Assembly: GCF_001700315.1 (NCBI RefSeq)
Contig: NZ_MASJ01000001.1
Location: 372,001-436,000 of the forward strand
Length of the DNA stretch: 64,000 nucleotides
Direction: 5' to 3'
Source: Caryophanon tenue
GTDB lineage: Bacteria; Bacillota; Bacilli; Bacillales_A; Planococcaceae
A program made the position numbers and the translations under genes. The first letter of the stretch is position 1, and each line of letters opens with the position of its first letter. Shown here piece by piece: positions 34,557 to 44,828 of this stretch. Under the pieces are notes generated by a model. That model was not told where the DNA came from. It made no database searches and saw nothing but the letters and a program-made list of their open reading frames with translations.

Positions 34557-35903
34557 ATGTCAACGACGTATTTGACGGTGCAAGCGTTAACGAAATATAT
34601 TAAATATAAATTCGATGCCGATCCGCATTTAAAAGATGTATATGTCAAAGGGGAGCTCTCGAATGTGAAAATACATACTTCCGGACATATTTATTTTACG
34701 TTAAAAGATGCACATGCCCGCGTACAAGCTGCGATGTTCCGCTCGCAAGCAGGTCAGCTGAAATTTCGACCTGAAGAGGGCATGCAAGTATTTATTCGCG
34801 GTGAAGTGAATGTTTATGAGGCGATGGGCAATTATCAATTATATGTACAAACGATGGAGCCTGATGGAATTGGAGGCTTATTTTTAGCGTTTAATCAGCT
34901 AAAAGAACAGCTTGAAAAAGAAGGTTTATTTGAGCGCAGATGGAAACAACCAATTCCACACTTCCCTGAAACAGTAGGCGTTATTACGGCGACAACCGGA
35001 GCAGCAGTGCGTGATATTTGTTCAACGATTCAGCGCCGCTACCCGAAAACGAAAATTCGTATTTATGAAACACTTGTGCAGGGGAAAGGTGCAGCCGCAT
35101 CTGTTGCTAGTAATATCGAAATGGCGAATTTAGAAGCGCAGTGTGATGTGTTAATTGTTGGGCGTGGTGGAGGCTCGATTGAAGATTTATGGGCATTTAA
35201 TGAAGAAGTGGTTGCGCGTGCCATCTTTTCTAGTCGTATTCCGATTATTTCAGCTGTTGGACATGAGACCGATACAACGATTGCAGATTTTGTTGCGGAT
35301 TTACGCGCACCGACCCCAACCGCGGCGGCAGAACTCGCTGTGCCGCATGAACGTGATGTTGTGCACACGATTTTAACAAGGCAAGCACAAATTCACCAAA
35401 TGATTTCAGCGCGGTTAACGCATGAACGAGCGCGTTTAGACCGCTTAGCACAGTCGTACCCTTTGGCGCAGCCTGAACGGTTATATCGTCCGTTTATGGA
35501 GCGTTTAATTCGTGCAGAACAGCTATTACAACAGCAGTTGGATATGTCTCTGATGAAGAAAAAGCAACAATTTATTCAGCTCGACAGTCGCTTACAGCAA
35601 CAAGCGCCACAACAGCGTTTAACAGCTGAAAAGCGCCGTTTAGTACAAGTAGAAGCACAGTTACAACGCGTATTACAAACGATATTGCATGATAAACAAC
35701 AACAATTTACAACGCAAATACGTACACTGGAAGCATTGAATCCGCTCCAAATTTTATCCCGTGGCTATGCGGCGGTATATGATGAACAGTCCAATATTGT
35801 CACATCGGTGAGCGATGTATCACACAATCAGCCAATTCAAGTGGCGATGAAAGATGGTACATTATATGCGACCGTTGAACAAATTAAGCAGGAGGAAAGA
35901 TAA
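34557..35903 (+). CDS. xseA: Exonuclease VII large subunit
   Basis: 448 aa. Single-strand DNA exonuclease. An N-terminal OB-fold (YVKGELSNVKIHTSGHIYFT) and a catalytic domain with VGVITATTGAAVRDICSTIQ, RGGGSIEDLWAFNEEVVARA, SAVGHETDTTIADFVADLRA and PTPTAAAELA, then a Gln-rich coiled-coil region and the C-terminal LSRGYAAVYDE. Shine-Dalgarno GAGGAGG. Its stop overlaps the xseB start by 1 nt (TAATG). Confidence 0.97.
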   Translation: MSTTYLTVQALTKYIKYKFDADPHLKDVYVKGELSNVKIHTSGHIYFTLKDAHARVQAAMFRSQAGQLKFRPEEGMQVFIRGEVNVYEAMGNYQLYVQTMEPDGIGGLFLAFNQLKEQLEKEGLFERRWKQPIPHFPETVGVITATTGAAVRDICSTIQRRYPKTKIRIYETLVQGKGAAASVASNIEMANLEAQCDVLIVGRGGGSIEDLWAFNEEVVARAIFSSRIPIISAVGHETDTTIADFVADLRAPTPTAAAELAVPHERDVVHTILTRQAQIHQMISARLTHERARLDRLAQSYPLAQPERLYRPFMERLIRAEQLLQQQLDMSLMKKKQQFIQLDSRLQQQAPQQRLTAEKRRLVQVEAQLQRVLQTILHDKQQQFTTQIRTLEALNPLQILSRGYAAVYDEQSNIVTSVSDVSHNQPIQVAMKDGTLYATVEQIKQEER

Positions 35904-36133
35904 TGGCAAAAGATGCGATGACATTTGAAGAGTCGATGCAACAGTTAGAAGAAATTGTACGTCAGTTAGAGCAAGGCAATGTCCCACTTGAGCAGGCGAT
36001 TGATTTATATAAGCGTGGTATGACACTTTCCAAGAGCTGTCATGATACACTACAACATGCAGAGCAACAATTAATAACAATTGTTGATCGAAATGGTAAT
36101 GAGATGACACTTGATCAGGTGAAGGGAGAATAA
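35903..36133 (+). CDS. xseB: Exonuclease VII small subunit
   Basis: 76 aa. MTFEESMQQLEEIVRQLEQG, then VPLEQAIDLYKRGMTLSKSC is the family signature; two helices that bind the XseA coiled coil. Shine-Dalgarno AGGAGGAAAG lies inside the end of xseA. Followed closely by ispA. Confidence 0.96.
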   Translation: MAKDAMTFEESMQQLEEIVRQLEQGNVPLEQAIDLYKRGMTLSKSCHDTLQHAEQQLITIVDRNGNEMTLDQVKGE

Positions 36134-36136
36134 TAC

Positions 36137-37021
36137 ATGATGGAACAGCAGTTACAACAATTTATTGCGACATATACACCACAAATTGAGGCAGCGATGG
36201 CGCAAGAAATTACACGTTTATCAGGACCGGCTTCATTGAAGGAGTCGATGCAATATTCACTAGATGCAGGGGGGAAACGCATTCGACCACTTTACGTTCT
36301 AGCGGTGCTAAACATGTTTGAACAAGAGCTGACAAAAGGATTGCCAGTAGCTGCTGCAATTGAAATGATGCATACGTATTCATTAATTCATGATGATTTA
36401 CCATGTATGGATGATGACGATTTCCGTCGTGGTAAGCCGACGAATCATAAAGTATTTGGCGAAGATGTTGCAGTATTAGCAGGAGATGCGTTAAACTCAT
36501 TATGTTTTGGATTATTAGTACGTACCGATGTATCTGCGGAACAAAAGGTAGCATTAGTGGAGCTATTAAGTGAAACAGCAGGAGCAAACGGCATGGTCGG
36601 CGGTCAAGTTTTAGATATGGAAGGCGAAAAGCGTTTGTTAAATTTACAAGAGCTTGAGCAAGTACATATTAATAAAACAGGCGCATTACTACGTTTTAGT
36701 ATTGAATCGGGTGCAATTCTTGCAGGAGCGGATGCGGCGACACGACAAGCGCTTATTACGTATGCGCACCATATCGGCTTAGCGTTCCAAATCCAAGATG
36801 ATATTTTAGATATTGAAGGAACAACGGAACAGCTAGGTAAAACAGCGGGTAAAGATGTAGCGAGCGAAAAAAGCACGTATCCGGCATTGTTAACATTAGA
36901 CGGAGCGAAAGAAAAATTAAACGAGCATTATGAGCTAGCATTAGCAGCATTAGCACAACTTACTGTTGATACTACGCTATTGCAACAATTTGCTGCGTAT
37001 ATCGTCAACCGTAATAAATAG
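36137..37021 (+). CDS. ispA: Farnesyl diphosphate synthase
   Basis: 294 aa. Condenses DMAPP/GPP with IPP. First Asp-rich motif DDLPCMDDDD with RRGKPTNHKVFG, second QIQDDILDIEG, and GGKRIRPLYVLA. Start at ATG 36137 (a second ATG follows at 36140), 3 nt after xseB. Pathway link to dxs directly downstream (MEP isoprenoid route). Confidence 0.96.
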   Translation: MMEQQLQQFIATYTPQIEAAMAQEITRLSGPASLKESMQYSLDAGGKRIRPLYVLAVLNMFEQELTKGLPVAAAIEMMHTYSLIHDDLPCMDDDDFRRGKPTNHKVFGEDVAVLAGDALNSLCFGLLVRTDVSAEQKVALVELLSETAGANGMVGGQVLDMEGEKRLLNLQELEQVHINKTGALLRFSIESGAILAGADAATRQALITYAHHIGLAFQIQDDILDIEGTTEQLGKTAGKDVASEKSTYPALLTLDGAKEKLNEHYELALAALAQLTVDTTLLQQFAAYIVNRNK

Positions 37022-37063
37022 CTATCTGTTGTATAGCACATAATAATTTGATAGGTGAAAAAC

Positions 37064-37092
37064 TTTTAGTATGCGATTATCACTGCTATAAT
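37064..37092 (+). promoter_or_regulatory. Possible SigA promoter of dxs
   Basis: TTTTAG (37064-37069), 17-nt spacer, perfect TATAAT (37087-37092), 51 nt before the dxs start. The -35 is weak. Confidence 0.4.
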
Positions 37093-37142
37093 AGGGGAAA
37101 CAGCAACTATAAAGGAATTCCAAAGTAAAGGTGTGTGAAGAG

Positions 37143-39035
37143 ATGGATTTAACAACAATTACTAGTCCATCCTTTTTGAAAGAGTTAAATCATGAGCAGT
37201 TGAAATCACTTGCACAAGATGTACGTAAGTTTTTAATTGAAAAATGCTCTGTAACAGGCGGGCATATCGGTCCGAATTTAGGTGTGGTGGAGTTAACGAT
37301 TGCGCTACACAAAATTTTCGATAGCCCGACAGATAAGTTTTTATGGGATGTAGGCCATCAAGCTTACGTACACAAAATTTTAACAGGTCGTGCATCGCAA
37401 TTTGATACACTGCGCCAGTATAAAGGTTTATGTGGCTTCCCGAAACTTATCGAGAGTGAACATGATGAGTGGGAAACTGGACACAGCTCGACGTCATTAT
37501 CAGCAGCTATGGGGATGGCAGCTGCACGTGATATCAAAAAGGAATCGAATTATGTAGTACCAATTATTGGGGACGGCGCGCTTACCGGGGGGATGGCGCT
37601 GGAGGCTTTAAACCATATTGGTCATGAAAAAACGAATATGATTGTCATTTTAAATGATAACGAAATGTCAATTGCCCCGAATGTTGGCGCGTTACATGGT
37701 GTGTTAGGTCGTTTACGCACATCTCGCGACTACTCAAAAGCAAAAGAAGAATTAGAATCATTAATGCAAAAAATTCCGCTTGTTGGTGGGAAACTTGCCT
37801 CAACAGCGGAGCGTGTAAAAGATTCTTTAAAATATTTAGTTGTGTCAGGTGTATTCTTTGAAGAGATGGGCTTTAAATATTTAGGGCCGATTGATGGACA
37901 TGACTTTGAAGCACTAGAACATCATCTAGAATATGCGAAAAAAGTAAAAGGACCTGTATTAGTACACGTCTTAACGAAAAAAGGTAAAGGTTACAAGCCA
38001 GCAGAAGAGGATACAATCGGTAACTGGCATGGAACGGGCCCATACAAAATCGAAACCGGTGATTTTGTGAAGTCCGCTGCAAAAGGTCCAGGTTGGTCAG
38101 CGTTAATTGCTGAAACGGTGCGCAAGGAAATGGCACATGACAACCGTATCGCAGTCATTACACCGGCCATGCCTGTCGGGTCAAAATTAGAGGGCATTCG
38201 CCAAGATTACCCGCATCGTTTTTATGATGTCGGCATTGCTGAGCAACACGCAGCGACAATGGCAGCTGGGCTTGCAACACAAAAAATGAAGCCGTTTTTA
38301 TCAATCTATTCGACGTTTTTACAACGTGCATACGACCAAGTACTGCATGATATTGCACGTCCAAACTTAAATGTCATTATCGGCATCGATCGCGCTGGTT
38401 TAGTTGGTGCGGATGGTGAAACACATCAAGGTGTGTTTGATATTTCATTCTTACGTCATATGCCAAACATGGTCATTATGATGCCAAAAGATGAAAATGA
38501 AGGACAACATATGGTGAAGACAGCAATTGATTACGATGGTGGTCCGATTGCGCTACGTTATCCACGTGGTAACGGCTATGGTGTACCGATGGACGCGACA
38601 TTACAGCCATTACCAATTGGTAGCTGGGAAGTGCTACGCGCAGGAAAAGACGCAGCGATTTTAACATTTGGTACGACGATTCCAATGGCATTAGCAGCAG
38701 CGGAAGCATTAGCCGAAAAAGGTATTGATGTAGAAGTTGTGAATGCGCGCTTTATTAAGCCAATGGACGAAGCGATGTTACGTGAGCTAGCAGCACGTAA
38801 ATTACCGTTACTAACAATTGAAGAGTCTGTACTACAAGGTGGATTTGGTAGTGCAGTACTTGAATTTATGAATGATGAAAAGTTACATGTGACGATAGAG
38901 CGTATGGGTATTCCAGACCAATTTATCGAGCATGGTGATGTGCCGGAGTTACTTGCAGAAATCAACGTAACAGCAGATGAGGCAGTACGTCGCATCGAGG
39001 CGTTAGTGAATAATACAGAAAAAGTAGGGCAGTAA
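37143..39035 (+). CDS. dxs: 1-Deoxy-D-xylulose-5-phosphate synthase
   Basis: 630 aa. ThDP enzyme, first step of the MEP pathway (pyruvate + glyceraldehyde-3-P). Motifs: [36 protein letters not shown], ThDP/Mg site [32 protein letters not shown], and a C-terminal transketolase domain. ATG 37143 follows AAAGGTG by 9 nt; the GTG at 37131 overlaps that site. tlyA follows after 3 nt. Confidence 0.96.
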   Translation: MDLTTITSPSFLKELNHEQLKSLAQDVRKFLIEKCSVTGGHIGPNLGVVELTIALHKIFDSPTDKFLWDVGHQAYVHKILTGRASQFDTLRQYKGLCGFPKLIESEHDEWETGHSSTSLSAAMGMAAARDIKKESNYVVPIIGDGALTGGMALEALNHIGHEKTNMIVILNDNEMSIAPNVGALHGVLGRLRTSRDYSKAKEELESLMQKIPLVGGKLASTAERVKDSLKYLVVSGVFFEEMGFKYLGPIDGHDFEALEHHLEYAKKVKGPVLVHVLTKKGKGYKPAEEDTIGNWHGTGPYKIETGDFVKSAAKGPGWSALIAETVRKEMAHDNRIAVITPAMPVGSKLEGIRQDYPHRFYDVGIAEQHAATMAAGLATQKMKPFLSIYSTFLQRAYDQVLHDIARPNLNVIIGIDRAGLVGADGETHQGVFDISFLRHMPNMVIMMPKDENEGQHMVKTAIDYDGGPIALRYPRGNGYGVPMDATLQPLPIGSWEVLRAGKDAAILTFGTTIPMALAAAEALAEKGIDVEVVNARFIKPMDEAMLRELAARKLPLLTIEESVLQGGFGSAVLEFMNDEKLHVTIERMGIPDQFIEHGDVPELLAEINVTADEAVRRIEALVNNTEKVGQ

Positions 39036-39038
39036 TAC

Positions 39039-39857
39039 ATGACAAAAACTCCGAAAGAGCGCGTAGACATTATGCTTGTAGAACGTGGCTTATGTGAAAC
39101 ACGTGAAAAAGCAAAACGCGCCATTATGGCAGGTTTAGTCTTTACAAATGAAGTGCGTATTGATAAAGCCGGGGAAAAAATCCCGGCTGACGCACCGCTT
39201 CAAGTAAAAGGCTCACAGCTAAAGTATGTAAGTCGTGGTGGCTTAAAATTAGAAAAAGCATTAGACATCTTTGATATGACTGTAGACGGCAAATTAATGC
39301 TAGATATCGGTTCATCAACAGGTGGTTTTACCGATTGTGCGCTTCAAAACGGCGCGCGTCATTGTTATGCACTAGATGTCGGCTCTAACCAGCTTGCATG
39401 GAAAATTCGTTCTGATGAGCGTGTAACAGTGATGGAAAAAACAAATTTCCGTTATACAAAGCCAGAAGATTTAGTGGAAGGTTTACCAGAGTTTGCGACA
39501 ATCGATGTGTCATTTATTTCGTTATCACTCATTTTACCGGTATTAAAGACATTATTAGTACCAGGTGGCGATGTGATGGCGCTTGTAAAGCCGCAATTCG
39601 AAGCAGGAAAAGAAAATGTTGGGAAAAAAGGCATTGTACGTGAACCGAAAGTGCATTTAGCGGTACTTGAAGAAACAGCTAAAATGGCAGAAGGTCTTGG
39701 CTTTGTCGTGAAGGACGCCTCATTCTCCCCAATTACTGGTGGAGAAGGAAATATTGAATTTTTATTCCATTTAGTGAATCCACATGAGGGACAACATGTA
39801 GAATCTTATACAGATTTTGCAGGGCTAGTAAATGCTGCTCATAGTGAACTGAAATGA
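39039..39857 (+). CDS. tlyA: TlyA family rRNA methyltransferase/hemolysin
   Basis: 272 aa. 2'-O-methyltransferase family of rRNA (B. subtilis YqxC). N-terminal S4 RNA-binding domain (RVDIMLVERGLCETREKAKR), then an FtsJ-like Rossmann domain with KLMLDIGSSTGGFTDCALQN, DVGSNQLAWKIR, IDVSFISLSLILP and VKPQFEAGKENVGKKGIVRE. It is called 'hemolysin' only historically. Ends at a terminator before argR. Confidence 0.93.
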   Translation: MTKTPKERVDIMLVERGLCETREKAKRAIMAGLVFTNEVRIDKAGEKIPADAPLQVKGSQLKYVSRGGLKLEKALDIFDMTVDGKLMLDIGSSTGGFTDCALQNGARHCYALDVGSNQLAWKIRSDERVTVMEKTNFRYTKPEDLVEGLPEFATIDVSFISLSLILPVLKTLLVPGGDVMALVKPQFEAGKENVGKKGIVREPKVHLAVLEETAKMAEGLGFVVKDASFSPITGGEGNIEFLFHLVNPHEGQHVESYTDFAGLVNAAHSELK

Positions 39858-39887
39858 CACGAGCTCGGTCTTTGAGCCGTGTTTTTT
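39857..39887 (+). terminator. Terminator after tlyA
   Basis: ACACG-a-GCTC pairs with GAGC-c-GTGT, followed by T6. Confidence 0.7.
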
Positions 39888-39957
39888 CTTGTGCTTTTTC
39901 AGAAATGGTGGTAGTGTAAATATACAATACTTTAATTATTTATAAGAGGTGGATTGC

Positions 39958-40407
39958 ATGAATAAAGGCCAACGACATATTCGTATTCGAGACATTATTG
40001 CAAAAAATGATATTGAAACACAGGATGATTTAGTGTTTCAATTAAAAGCAGCAGGGTACAATGTTACACAAGCAACAGTATCACGCGACATTAAGGAATT
40101 ACATTTAGTGAAGGTTCCATTAGCAGATGGACGCTATAAATATAGCTTACCTGCGGACCAACGTTTTAACCCGATTCAAAAATTACATCGTGCATTAGCA
40201 GATGCATTTATTTCAATTGATGGTGCATCACACTTTTTAGTGATGAAGGCGATTCCAGGAAATGCGAATGCGATTGCAGCGTTGATTGACCAATTGGATT
40301 GGGACGAAATTTTAGGGACAATTTCAGGCGATGATACGATTTTAATTATGTGTCGCTCAGAGGAAAATCGAGAGGCGATTAAAAACCGATTACTAGAAAT
40401 GCTATAA
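39958..40407 (+). CDS. argR: Arginine repressor ArgR/AhrC
   Basis: 149 aa, the same length as B. subtilis AhrC. Arginine-responsive hexameric regulator. N-terminal winged HTH ([20 protein letters not shown], with [17 protein letters not shown]) and C-terminal oligomerisation/arginine domain ([15 protein letters not shown] with the Asp pair). ATG 39958 follows AGAGGTGG by about 7 nt. Precedes recN by 13 nt. Confidence 0.96.
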   Translation: MNKGQRHIRIRDIIAKNDIETQDDLVFQLKAAGYNVTQATVSRDIKELHLVKVPLADGRYKYSLPADQRFNPIQKLHRALADAFISIDGASHFLVMKAIPGNANAIAALIDQLDWDEILGTISGDDTILIMCRSEENREAIKNRLLEML

Positions 40408-40420
40408 AGGATGGATGGAT

Positions 40421-42109
40421 GTGCTGAGAGAGCTAAGTATACGCAACTTTGCCATTATTGATGATTTAACGGTTAGCTTTGCTGAAGGATTGACAGTATT
40501 AACAGGTGAAACAGGTGCAGGGAAATCAATTATTATTGATGCTGTCCATTTAATTGCAGGAGGACGTGGCTCTGCGGAGTTTATTCGTCATGGAGAAAAA
40601 AAAGCGGAGTTAGAAGGCTTATTCCAAATTCATGCAACAGAGCACCCGATTTACAATAAACTGGAAGAGTTCGGAATTGAGGCGGAAGAAGGCACGATTA
40701 TTTTACGCCGTGATTTAAACAGCAATGGCAAAAGCGTTTGTCGTGTTAATGGTAAGCTTGTCCCACTGGCAATATTACGTGAGATTGGCGGCAGTTTAAT
40801 CGATATTCATGGCCAACATGAAAACCAAGAACTGATGGATGAGAAATTTCATATTAACTTATTAGACCATTTCGCGCACGATGCAATTGCTCAGAAAAAA
40901 CAAGTGTATGCAGAGCGTTTTGTTGCTTATCGCGAGTTGAAGCGAGAAGCGGCAGAACTAGCGATGGATGAACAGCGCATTGCACAGCGCATCGATTTAT
41001 ACCAGTTTCAAATTAAAGAGCTTGAAGAAGCCAACTTGCAACCAGATGAAGAAGATGAGTTGCTAGATGAACGAAAACGTCTGTCAAACTTCCACAAAAT
41101 ATTCGAGCGTACGAATATTGCGTATGAAGCCATTTTAGGTGAGCAAAAAGGATTGGACTGGATTGGCGATGCGATGTCAGCGTTAGAAGATGTCGCCCAG
41201 CTTGACCAGCAATTTAGTGAATCATCAGAAGCGGTGTCTTCTGCTTTTTATGCATTGCAAGATGCTGCGTATCAAGTAAAAGATGCACTGGATATGCTAG
41301 AGTTTGACCCGGAGCGTTTAAACGAAGTGGAGCAGCGTTTAGCACTGATTCAATCATTAAAACGCAAATACGGCTCGACGATTGAAGAAATTTTAGCGTA
41401 CTATGCGAAAATTGATGCAGAACTGCAAGTGCTATTAAACCGCGACGAAATGATTCAAAAAAATGATGTTCGTCTAGAAAAAATGGAAAAAGAATTACGT
41501 GTGTTAGCCGCTGAAATGACTGTGATTCGTGAGCAGCAAGGTGAATTGTTAGCGCAGTCGATTATGCAACAGCTTCGTGCATTGCATATGGAAAAAGCCC
41601 AATTTATCGTGAAATTTTTACCGCAGGAGACGCTCGATAGTAATGGGCAAGACTATGTGGCATTTTATATTTCAACGAATGTTGGAGAACCACCAAAATC
41701 ATTACCCAAAGTAGCATCCGGCGGCGAATTATCACGTATGATGCTAGCATTAAAAACCATTTTTTCATCTACAACAGGCATTACATCGATTATTTTTGAT
41801 GAGGTTGATACAGGGGTAAGTGGTCGTGTTGCACAAGCGATTGCTGAAAAGATTGCAGCGATTTCGCGCGGCTCACAAGTACTCTGTATTTCACACCTTC
41901 CACAAGTTGCAGCGATGGCAGACCATCATTACTTTATTAAAAAGCAAGTTGAAAAAAATCGCACCTTTACAACGTTAACTGAAATTGTTGGACAAGAGCG
42001 TACGGAAGAGCTGTCACGTATGATGTCAGGTACAGAGATTACGGACTTAACATTACAACATGCAAATGAGCTGTTACGAATGGCAGCGGAACGAAAACAA
42101 CAAATGTAA
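40421..42109 (+). CDS. recN: DNA repair protein RecN
   Basis: 562 aa. SMC-like ATPase acting early in double-strand break repair. Walker A GETGAGKSIIIDA, long coiled coil (about 150-370), ABC signature KVASGGELSRMMLALK, Walker B SIIFDEVDTGVSG. GTG 40421 gives the conserved start LRELSIRNFAII and a Shine-Dalgarno (AAAGGATGG) at proper distance; the ATG at 40415 is only 4 nt from it. In B. subtilis spoIVB follows; here a terminator and then spo0A follow. Confidence 0.95.
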   Translation: MLRELSIRNFAIIDDLTVSFAEGLTVLTGETGAGKSIIIDAVHLIAGGRGSAEFIRHGEKKAELEGLFQIHATEHPIYNKLEEFGIEAEEGTIILRRDLNSNGKSVCRVNGKLVPLAILREIGGSLIDIHGQHENQELMDEKFHINLLDHFAHDAIAQKKQVYAERFVAYRELKREAAELAMDEQRIAQRIDLYQFQIKELEEANLQPDEEDELLDERKRLSNFHKIFERTNIAYEAILGEQKGLDWIGDAMSALEDVAQLDQQFSESSEAVSSAFYALQDAAYQVKDALDMLEFDPERLNEVEQRLALIQSLKRKYGSTIEEILAYYAKIDAELQVLLNRDEMIQKNDVRLEKMEKELRVLAAEMTVIREQQGELLAQSIMQQLRALHMEKAQFIVKFLPQETLDSNGQDYVAFYISTNVGEPPKSLPKVASGGELSRMMLALKTIFSSTTGITSIIFDEVDTGVSGRVAQAIAEKIAAISRGSQVLCISHLPQVAAMADHHYFIKKQVEKNRTFTTLTEIVGQERTEELSRMMSGTEITDLTLQHANELLRMAAERKQQM

Positions 42110-42112
42110 AAC

Positions 42113-42153
42113 AAGATGTTTAGTGCTGAAAATTTAGCGCTAAACGTCTTTTT
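42113..42153 (+). terminator. Terminator after recN
   Basis: AAGA-t-GTTTAG-TGCT pairs with AGCG-CTAAAC-g-TCTT, followed by T. There is a TTTCGAA near 42165, one mismatch from an 0A box; not claimed as an operator. Confidence 0.8.
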
Positions 42154-42232
42154 CATGTCTTTTTTTCGAAGAGGTATGTTTTACGAAAAAAATGTGACAT
42201 AATAGAGGAAAAACGTTAGAGGGGGGACACAA

Positions 42233-43021
42233 GTGAAAAAAATTAATGTTGCGATTGCAGATGACAATCAAGAACTTGTGCGCCGTATTGAGGAATATTT
42301 TATCAATCATGCTCAAATTAACATTGTTGCAACAGCCTCTAATGGAAAGCTTTGTCTAGATATGTTAGAAGAGCACGATGTGGATTTATTGTTGCTCGAT
42401 ATTATTATGCCACATTTAGATGGCATTGCGGTATTGGAAAAAATACGCATGATGGATAAGTATAAAGACTTATCGATTATGATGTTAACGGCATTTGGTC
42501 AAGAAGATATTATGAAGCATGTGTTGAACTTAGGGGCAACATATTTAATTTTAAAGCCATTTGACTTTGAACAATTAGAAACAAAGATTTTGACGTGGAC
42601 AGGTTATACGACAACTGGAGCACTTCCTCAAAAAGACTCTTTACATACAGAACAAGTATCCATTTCACCGTTAGAATATGAAATTTCAGAGATTTTAAAA
42701 GCGGTAGGTATCCCAATGCACATTCGGGGATATAAACATTTATGTTATGCTGTTGCATTGGTCTGTGAAACGCCGTCATTATTAAATGGAGCCGTGACAA
42801 AGGTGCTGTATCCAGAAATTGCTGTATACTGCGACTCAACACCTACACGAGTAGAGCGTTCGATTCGGCATGCGATTGAAGTCGCGTGGAGTAGGCAAGC
42901 GGAAGAGTTTTGCCGTGTTCTTATGGGAAAAGAACTAGATGAAACATGTACGAAACCAAAAAACTCTGCCTTTATAGCGCTTGTGGCGGGTAAGGCACAA
43001 CAAAAAATAGCACAATCATAA
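42233..43021 (+). CDS. spo0A: Stage 0 sporulation response regulator Spo0A
   Basis: 262 aa. Receiver domain with acid pocket Asp10-Asp11, phospho-acceptor Asp56 (LLLLDIIMPHLDG), switch Thr86 (MLTAFGQED) and Lys108 (ILKPFD). A variable linker follows, then the Spo0A effector domain with the recognition helix region TPTRVERSIRHAIEVAWSRQ and C-terminal KPKNSAFIALVAG. All key positions match B. subtilis, so it looks functional as a phospho-activated DNA-binding protein. GTG start with GAGGGGGG 6-7 nt upstream. spoIVB, normally just upstream, is absent, so its role here may be non-sporulation control (inference). Confidence 0.96.
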   Translation: MKKINVAIADDNQELVRRIEEYFINHAQINIVATASNGKLCLDMLEEHDVDLLLLDIIMPHLDGIAVLEKIRMMDKYKDLSIMMLTAFGQEDIMKHVLNLGATYLILKPFDFEQLETKILTWTGYTTTGALPQKDSLHTEQVSISPLEYEISEILKAVGIPMHIRGYKHLCYAVALVCETPSLLNGAVTKVLYPEIAVYCDSTPTRVERSIRHAIEVAWSRQAEEFCRVLMGKELDETCTKPKNSAFIALVAGKAQQKIAQS

Positions 43022-43035
43022 TCGTTATAATTGTA

Positions 43036-43078
43036 AAGACACTGTGAAATGATTTTCATTTTACAGTGTCTTTTTTTT
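43036..43078 (+). terminator. Terminator after spo0A
   Basis: AAGACACTGT-GAAATG pairs with CATTTT-ACAGTGTCTT, followed by T8. Confidence 0.88.
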
Positions 43079-43274
43079 ATATGCATAGGGCGTAATGATA
43101 AAATCTTATTAAAAAAAAATAAAAATACGAGTTTGAGCGAGAAGGTATAACACTTTCTACTGTAAAAATATTGGAAGTTAATAGAGGGTGCAGAAATAAT
43201 GAAGGACTATTACCCCTCTTTGTCAACAATCCATTACGGTATAATAAGGAGACAGAAAGAGCGGGAGGTAGTCC

Positions 43275-44828
43275 ATGAGTATATATCGTAATGAGTATTT
43301 AGAGTTATCGAAGCAACAGCAAGTTGTATATGTAACGACATTTCAATCAGGATTTGATTTGAAAAACTTTGACGTAATTATGCGCCAATACCCACGCATT
43401 AAATTAACAAATTTTACAGCATTGAAGCAAGCATTGGCTACGCCGACAGCAGCACCAGTAGAAATTGGTGTATGGCAACCAGCATTTTCTATCGATGTAT
43501 CACGTGATAAAATGACTGCGACAATTACGTTATATGAAATCGCTACACAGTTTACAGCGATTCATGTTCAAGATGAATTACAACGGCAAGGCATTGTGTT
43601 TGGCGTGCAGCAATTAGATTATATGAACGTACCTTTAGGAAAAGCACATTTAATTGCGATTGGTCAACAACCAGTGCGAGGGCAAGATGCGATTGTTACG
43701 TATTTAGAAATACCAGAACGTAAACCTGTTATACGTGAAGACGGTCGCGCAGATTATTATGAAATGAATTTTATTTATGAAATTAAGCAAGGTGCATGGC
43801 TCGGTGAAAAAACATTCCCACAGCCAGGTATTGATGGCCAAAATATATATGGAACGGTGTTAGCAGCTCCCCCAGGTGTCGATGTGCCGCTGTTATATGA
43901 CCGTAAATCCGCGTATGAAGTAGAAGAGGACGGCAAAATAATATTGCGTTCACGTATTGATGGCGCTGTTGAACGGACGCATGGGATTGTGGGCGTCAGC
44001 AAACATTTAATGATTAAGGGTGATGTCGGGTTAAGTACGGGCAATATTGACTTTGATGGTTCTGTGACAGTGTCTGGTACAGTTAGCCCGGGCTTTTCTG
44101 TGATTGCGACGGGAGATATTTCGATTGAAAGTTTAGAAGGGGCAAGTGGTGCGGCAAAAATTATATCGCATGAAGGAGATATTTATATTCGTGGTGGTAT
44201 TTTTGGGTTAAGCCAAACGGAAATATATGCTGGGAATAATGTGTATGTGAAACATATTAATGATGCAAAAGTAACAGCGGAAAACGAATTACATATTGGC
44301 TTTTATGCACTCGGCTCAGATTTGCAAGGGCATTCAGTGTTTGTGAATACCGTAAAAGGTAAAATTATCGGTGGTACGACATGTGCGAAAAGCTCGATTG
44401 AAGTAGCCATTCTCGGAAACTCACATGAGCGTAAAACCGAAGTACGGATTGATGCGGTCAATAAAGAGCTACTGATGCATGATATTCAAAAAAAGGCGAC
44501 GGAGCTGAAAATGATTCAAGATCAAATTGAAGAAATTGAAACGCAGTTGACACGTTTACGACCGTTAGAATCGCGTCTGAATCAAAAGCAGCTCGTTGCA
44601 TTTGAAGAATTAAAGCTCGCATTGCGCACACAGACGGAACGTGCTTTGCATTTAGACCGTCAGCTGAAAATTGAAATGAGCGAATTGCGTTATGCAGGAA
44701 ATGAAGAAATTCATGTTGTAAAAGATGTATTTCCGGGTACGATTTTAATGATTGGTGAGAAGCGTAAATGTATTTCAAAGCGCACAAATGGCCGATTTAA
44801 AATTGATATGGGGGAGTTGAATGTATAA
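43275..44828 (+). CDS. DUF342/FapA-family protein
   Basis: 517 aa. N-terminal variable region, then the FapA (DUF342) right-handed beta-helix core: QPGIDGQNIYGTVLAAPPGV, GVSKHLMIKGDVGLSTGNID, FDGSVTVSGTVSPGFSV, GDIYIRGGIFGLSQTE. A coiled coil follows (KKATELKMIQDQIEEIETQL) and a short C-terminal beta segment. Members are linked to polymer/flagellar localisation or intracellular scaffolds; no defined reaction is known. A TATAAT at 43240-43245 and Shine-Dalgarno GGGAGGTAG precede it. GlpQ starts directly after the stop. Confidence 0.85.
   Translation: MSIYRNEYLELSKQQQVVYVTTFQSGFDLKNFDVIMRQYPRIKLTNFTALKQALATPTAAPVEIGVWQPAFSIDVSRDKMTATITLYEIATQFTAIHVQDELQRQGIVFGVQQLDYMNVPLGKAHLIAIGQQPVRGQDAIVTYLEIPERKPVIREDGRADYYEMNFIYEIKQGAWLGEKTFPQPGIDGQNIYGTVLAAPPGVDVPLLYDRKSAYEVEEDGKIILRSRIDGAVERTHGIVGVSKHLMIKGDVGLSTGNIDFDGSVTVSGTVSPGFSVIATGDISIESLEGASGAAKIISHEGDIYIRGGIFGLSQTEIYAGNNVYVKHINDAKVTAENELHIGFYALGSDLQGHSVFVNTVKGKIIGGTTCAKSSIEVAILGNSHERKTEVRIDAVNKELLMHDIQKKATELKMIQDQIEEIETQLTRLRPLESRLNQKQLVAFEELKLALRTQTERALHLDRQLKIEMSELRYAGNEEIHVVKDVFPGTILMIGEKRKCISKRTNGRFKIDMGELNV

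Noticed and set aside
42160-42172. TTTCGAA before spo0A as a possible 0A box
   Set aside because: One mismatch to TGNCGAA in AT-rich DNA immediately after a T-run; not distinguishable from chance.
43199-43291. A 30-codon frame (MKDYYPSLST...) overlapping the start of the FapA-like gene, preceded by GAGGGTG
   Set aside because: It spans the probable -10 element of the FapA-like gene and has no recognisable protein pattern; possible upstream peptide but unsupported.
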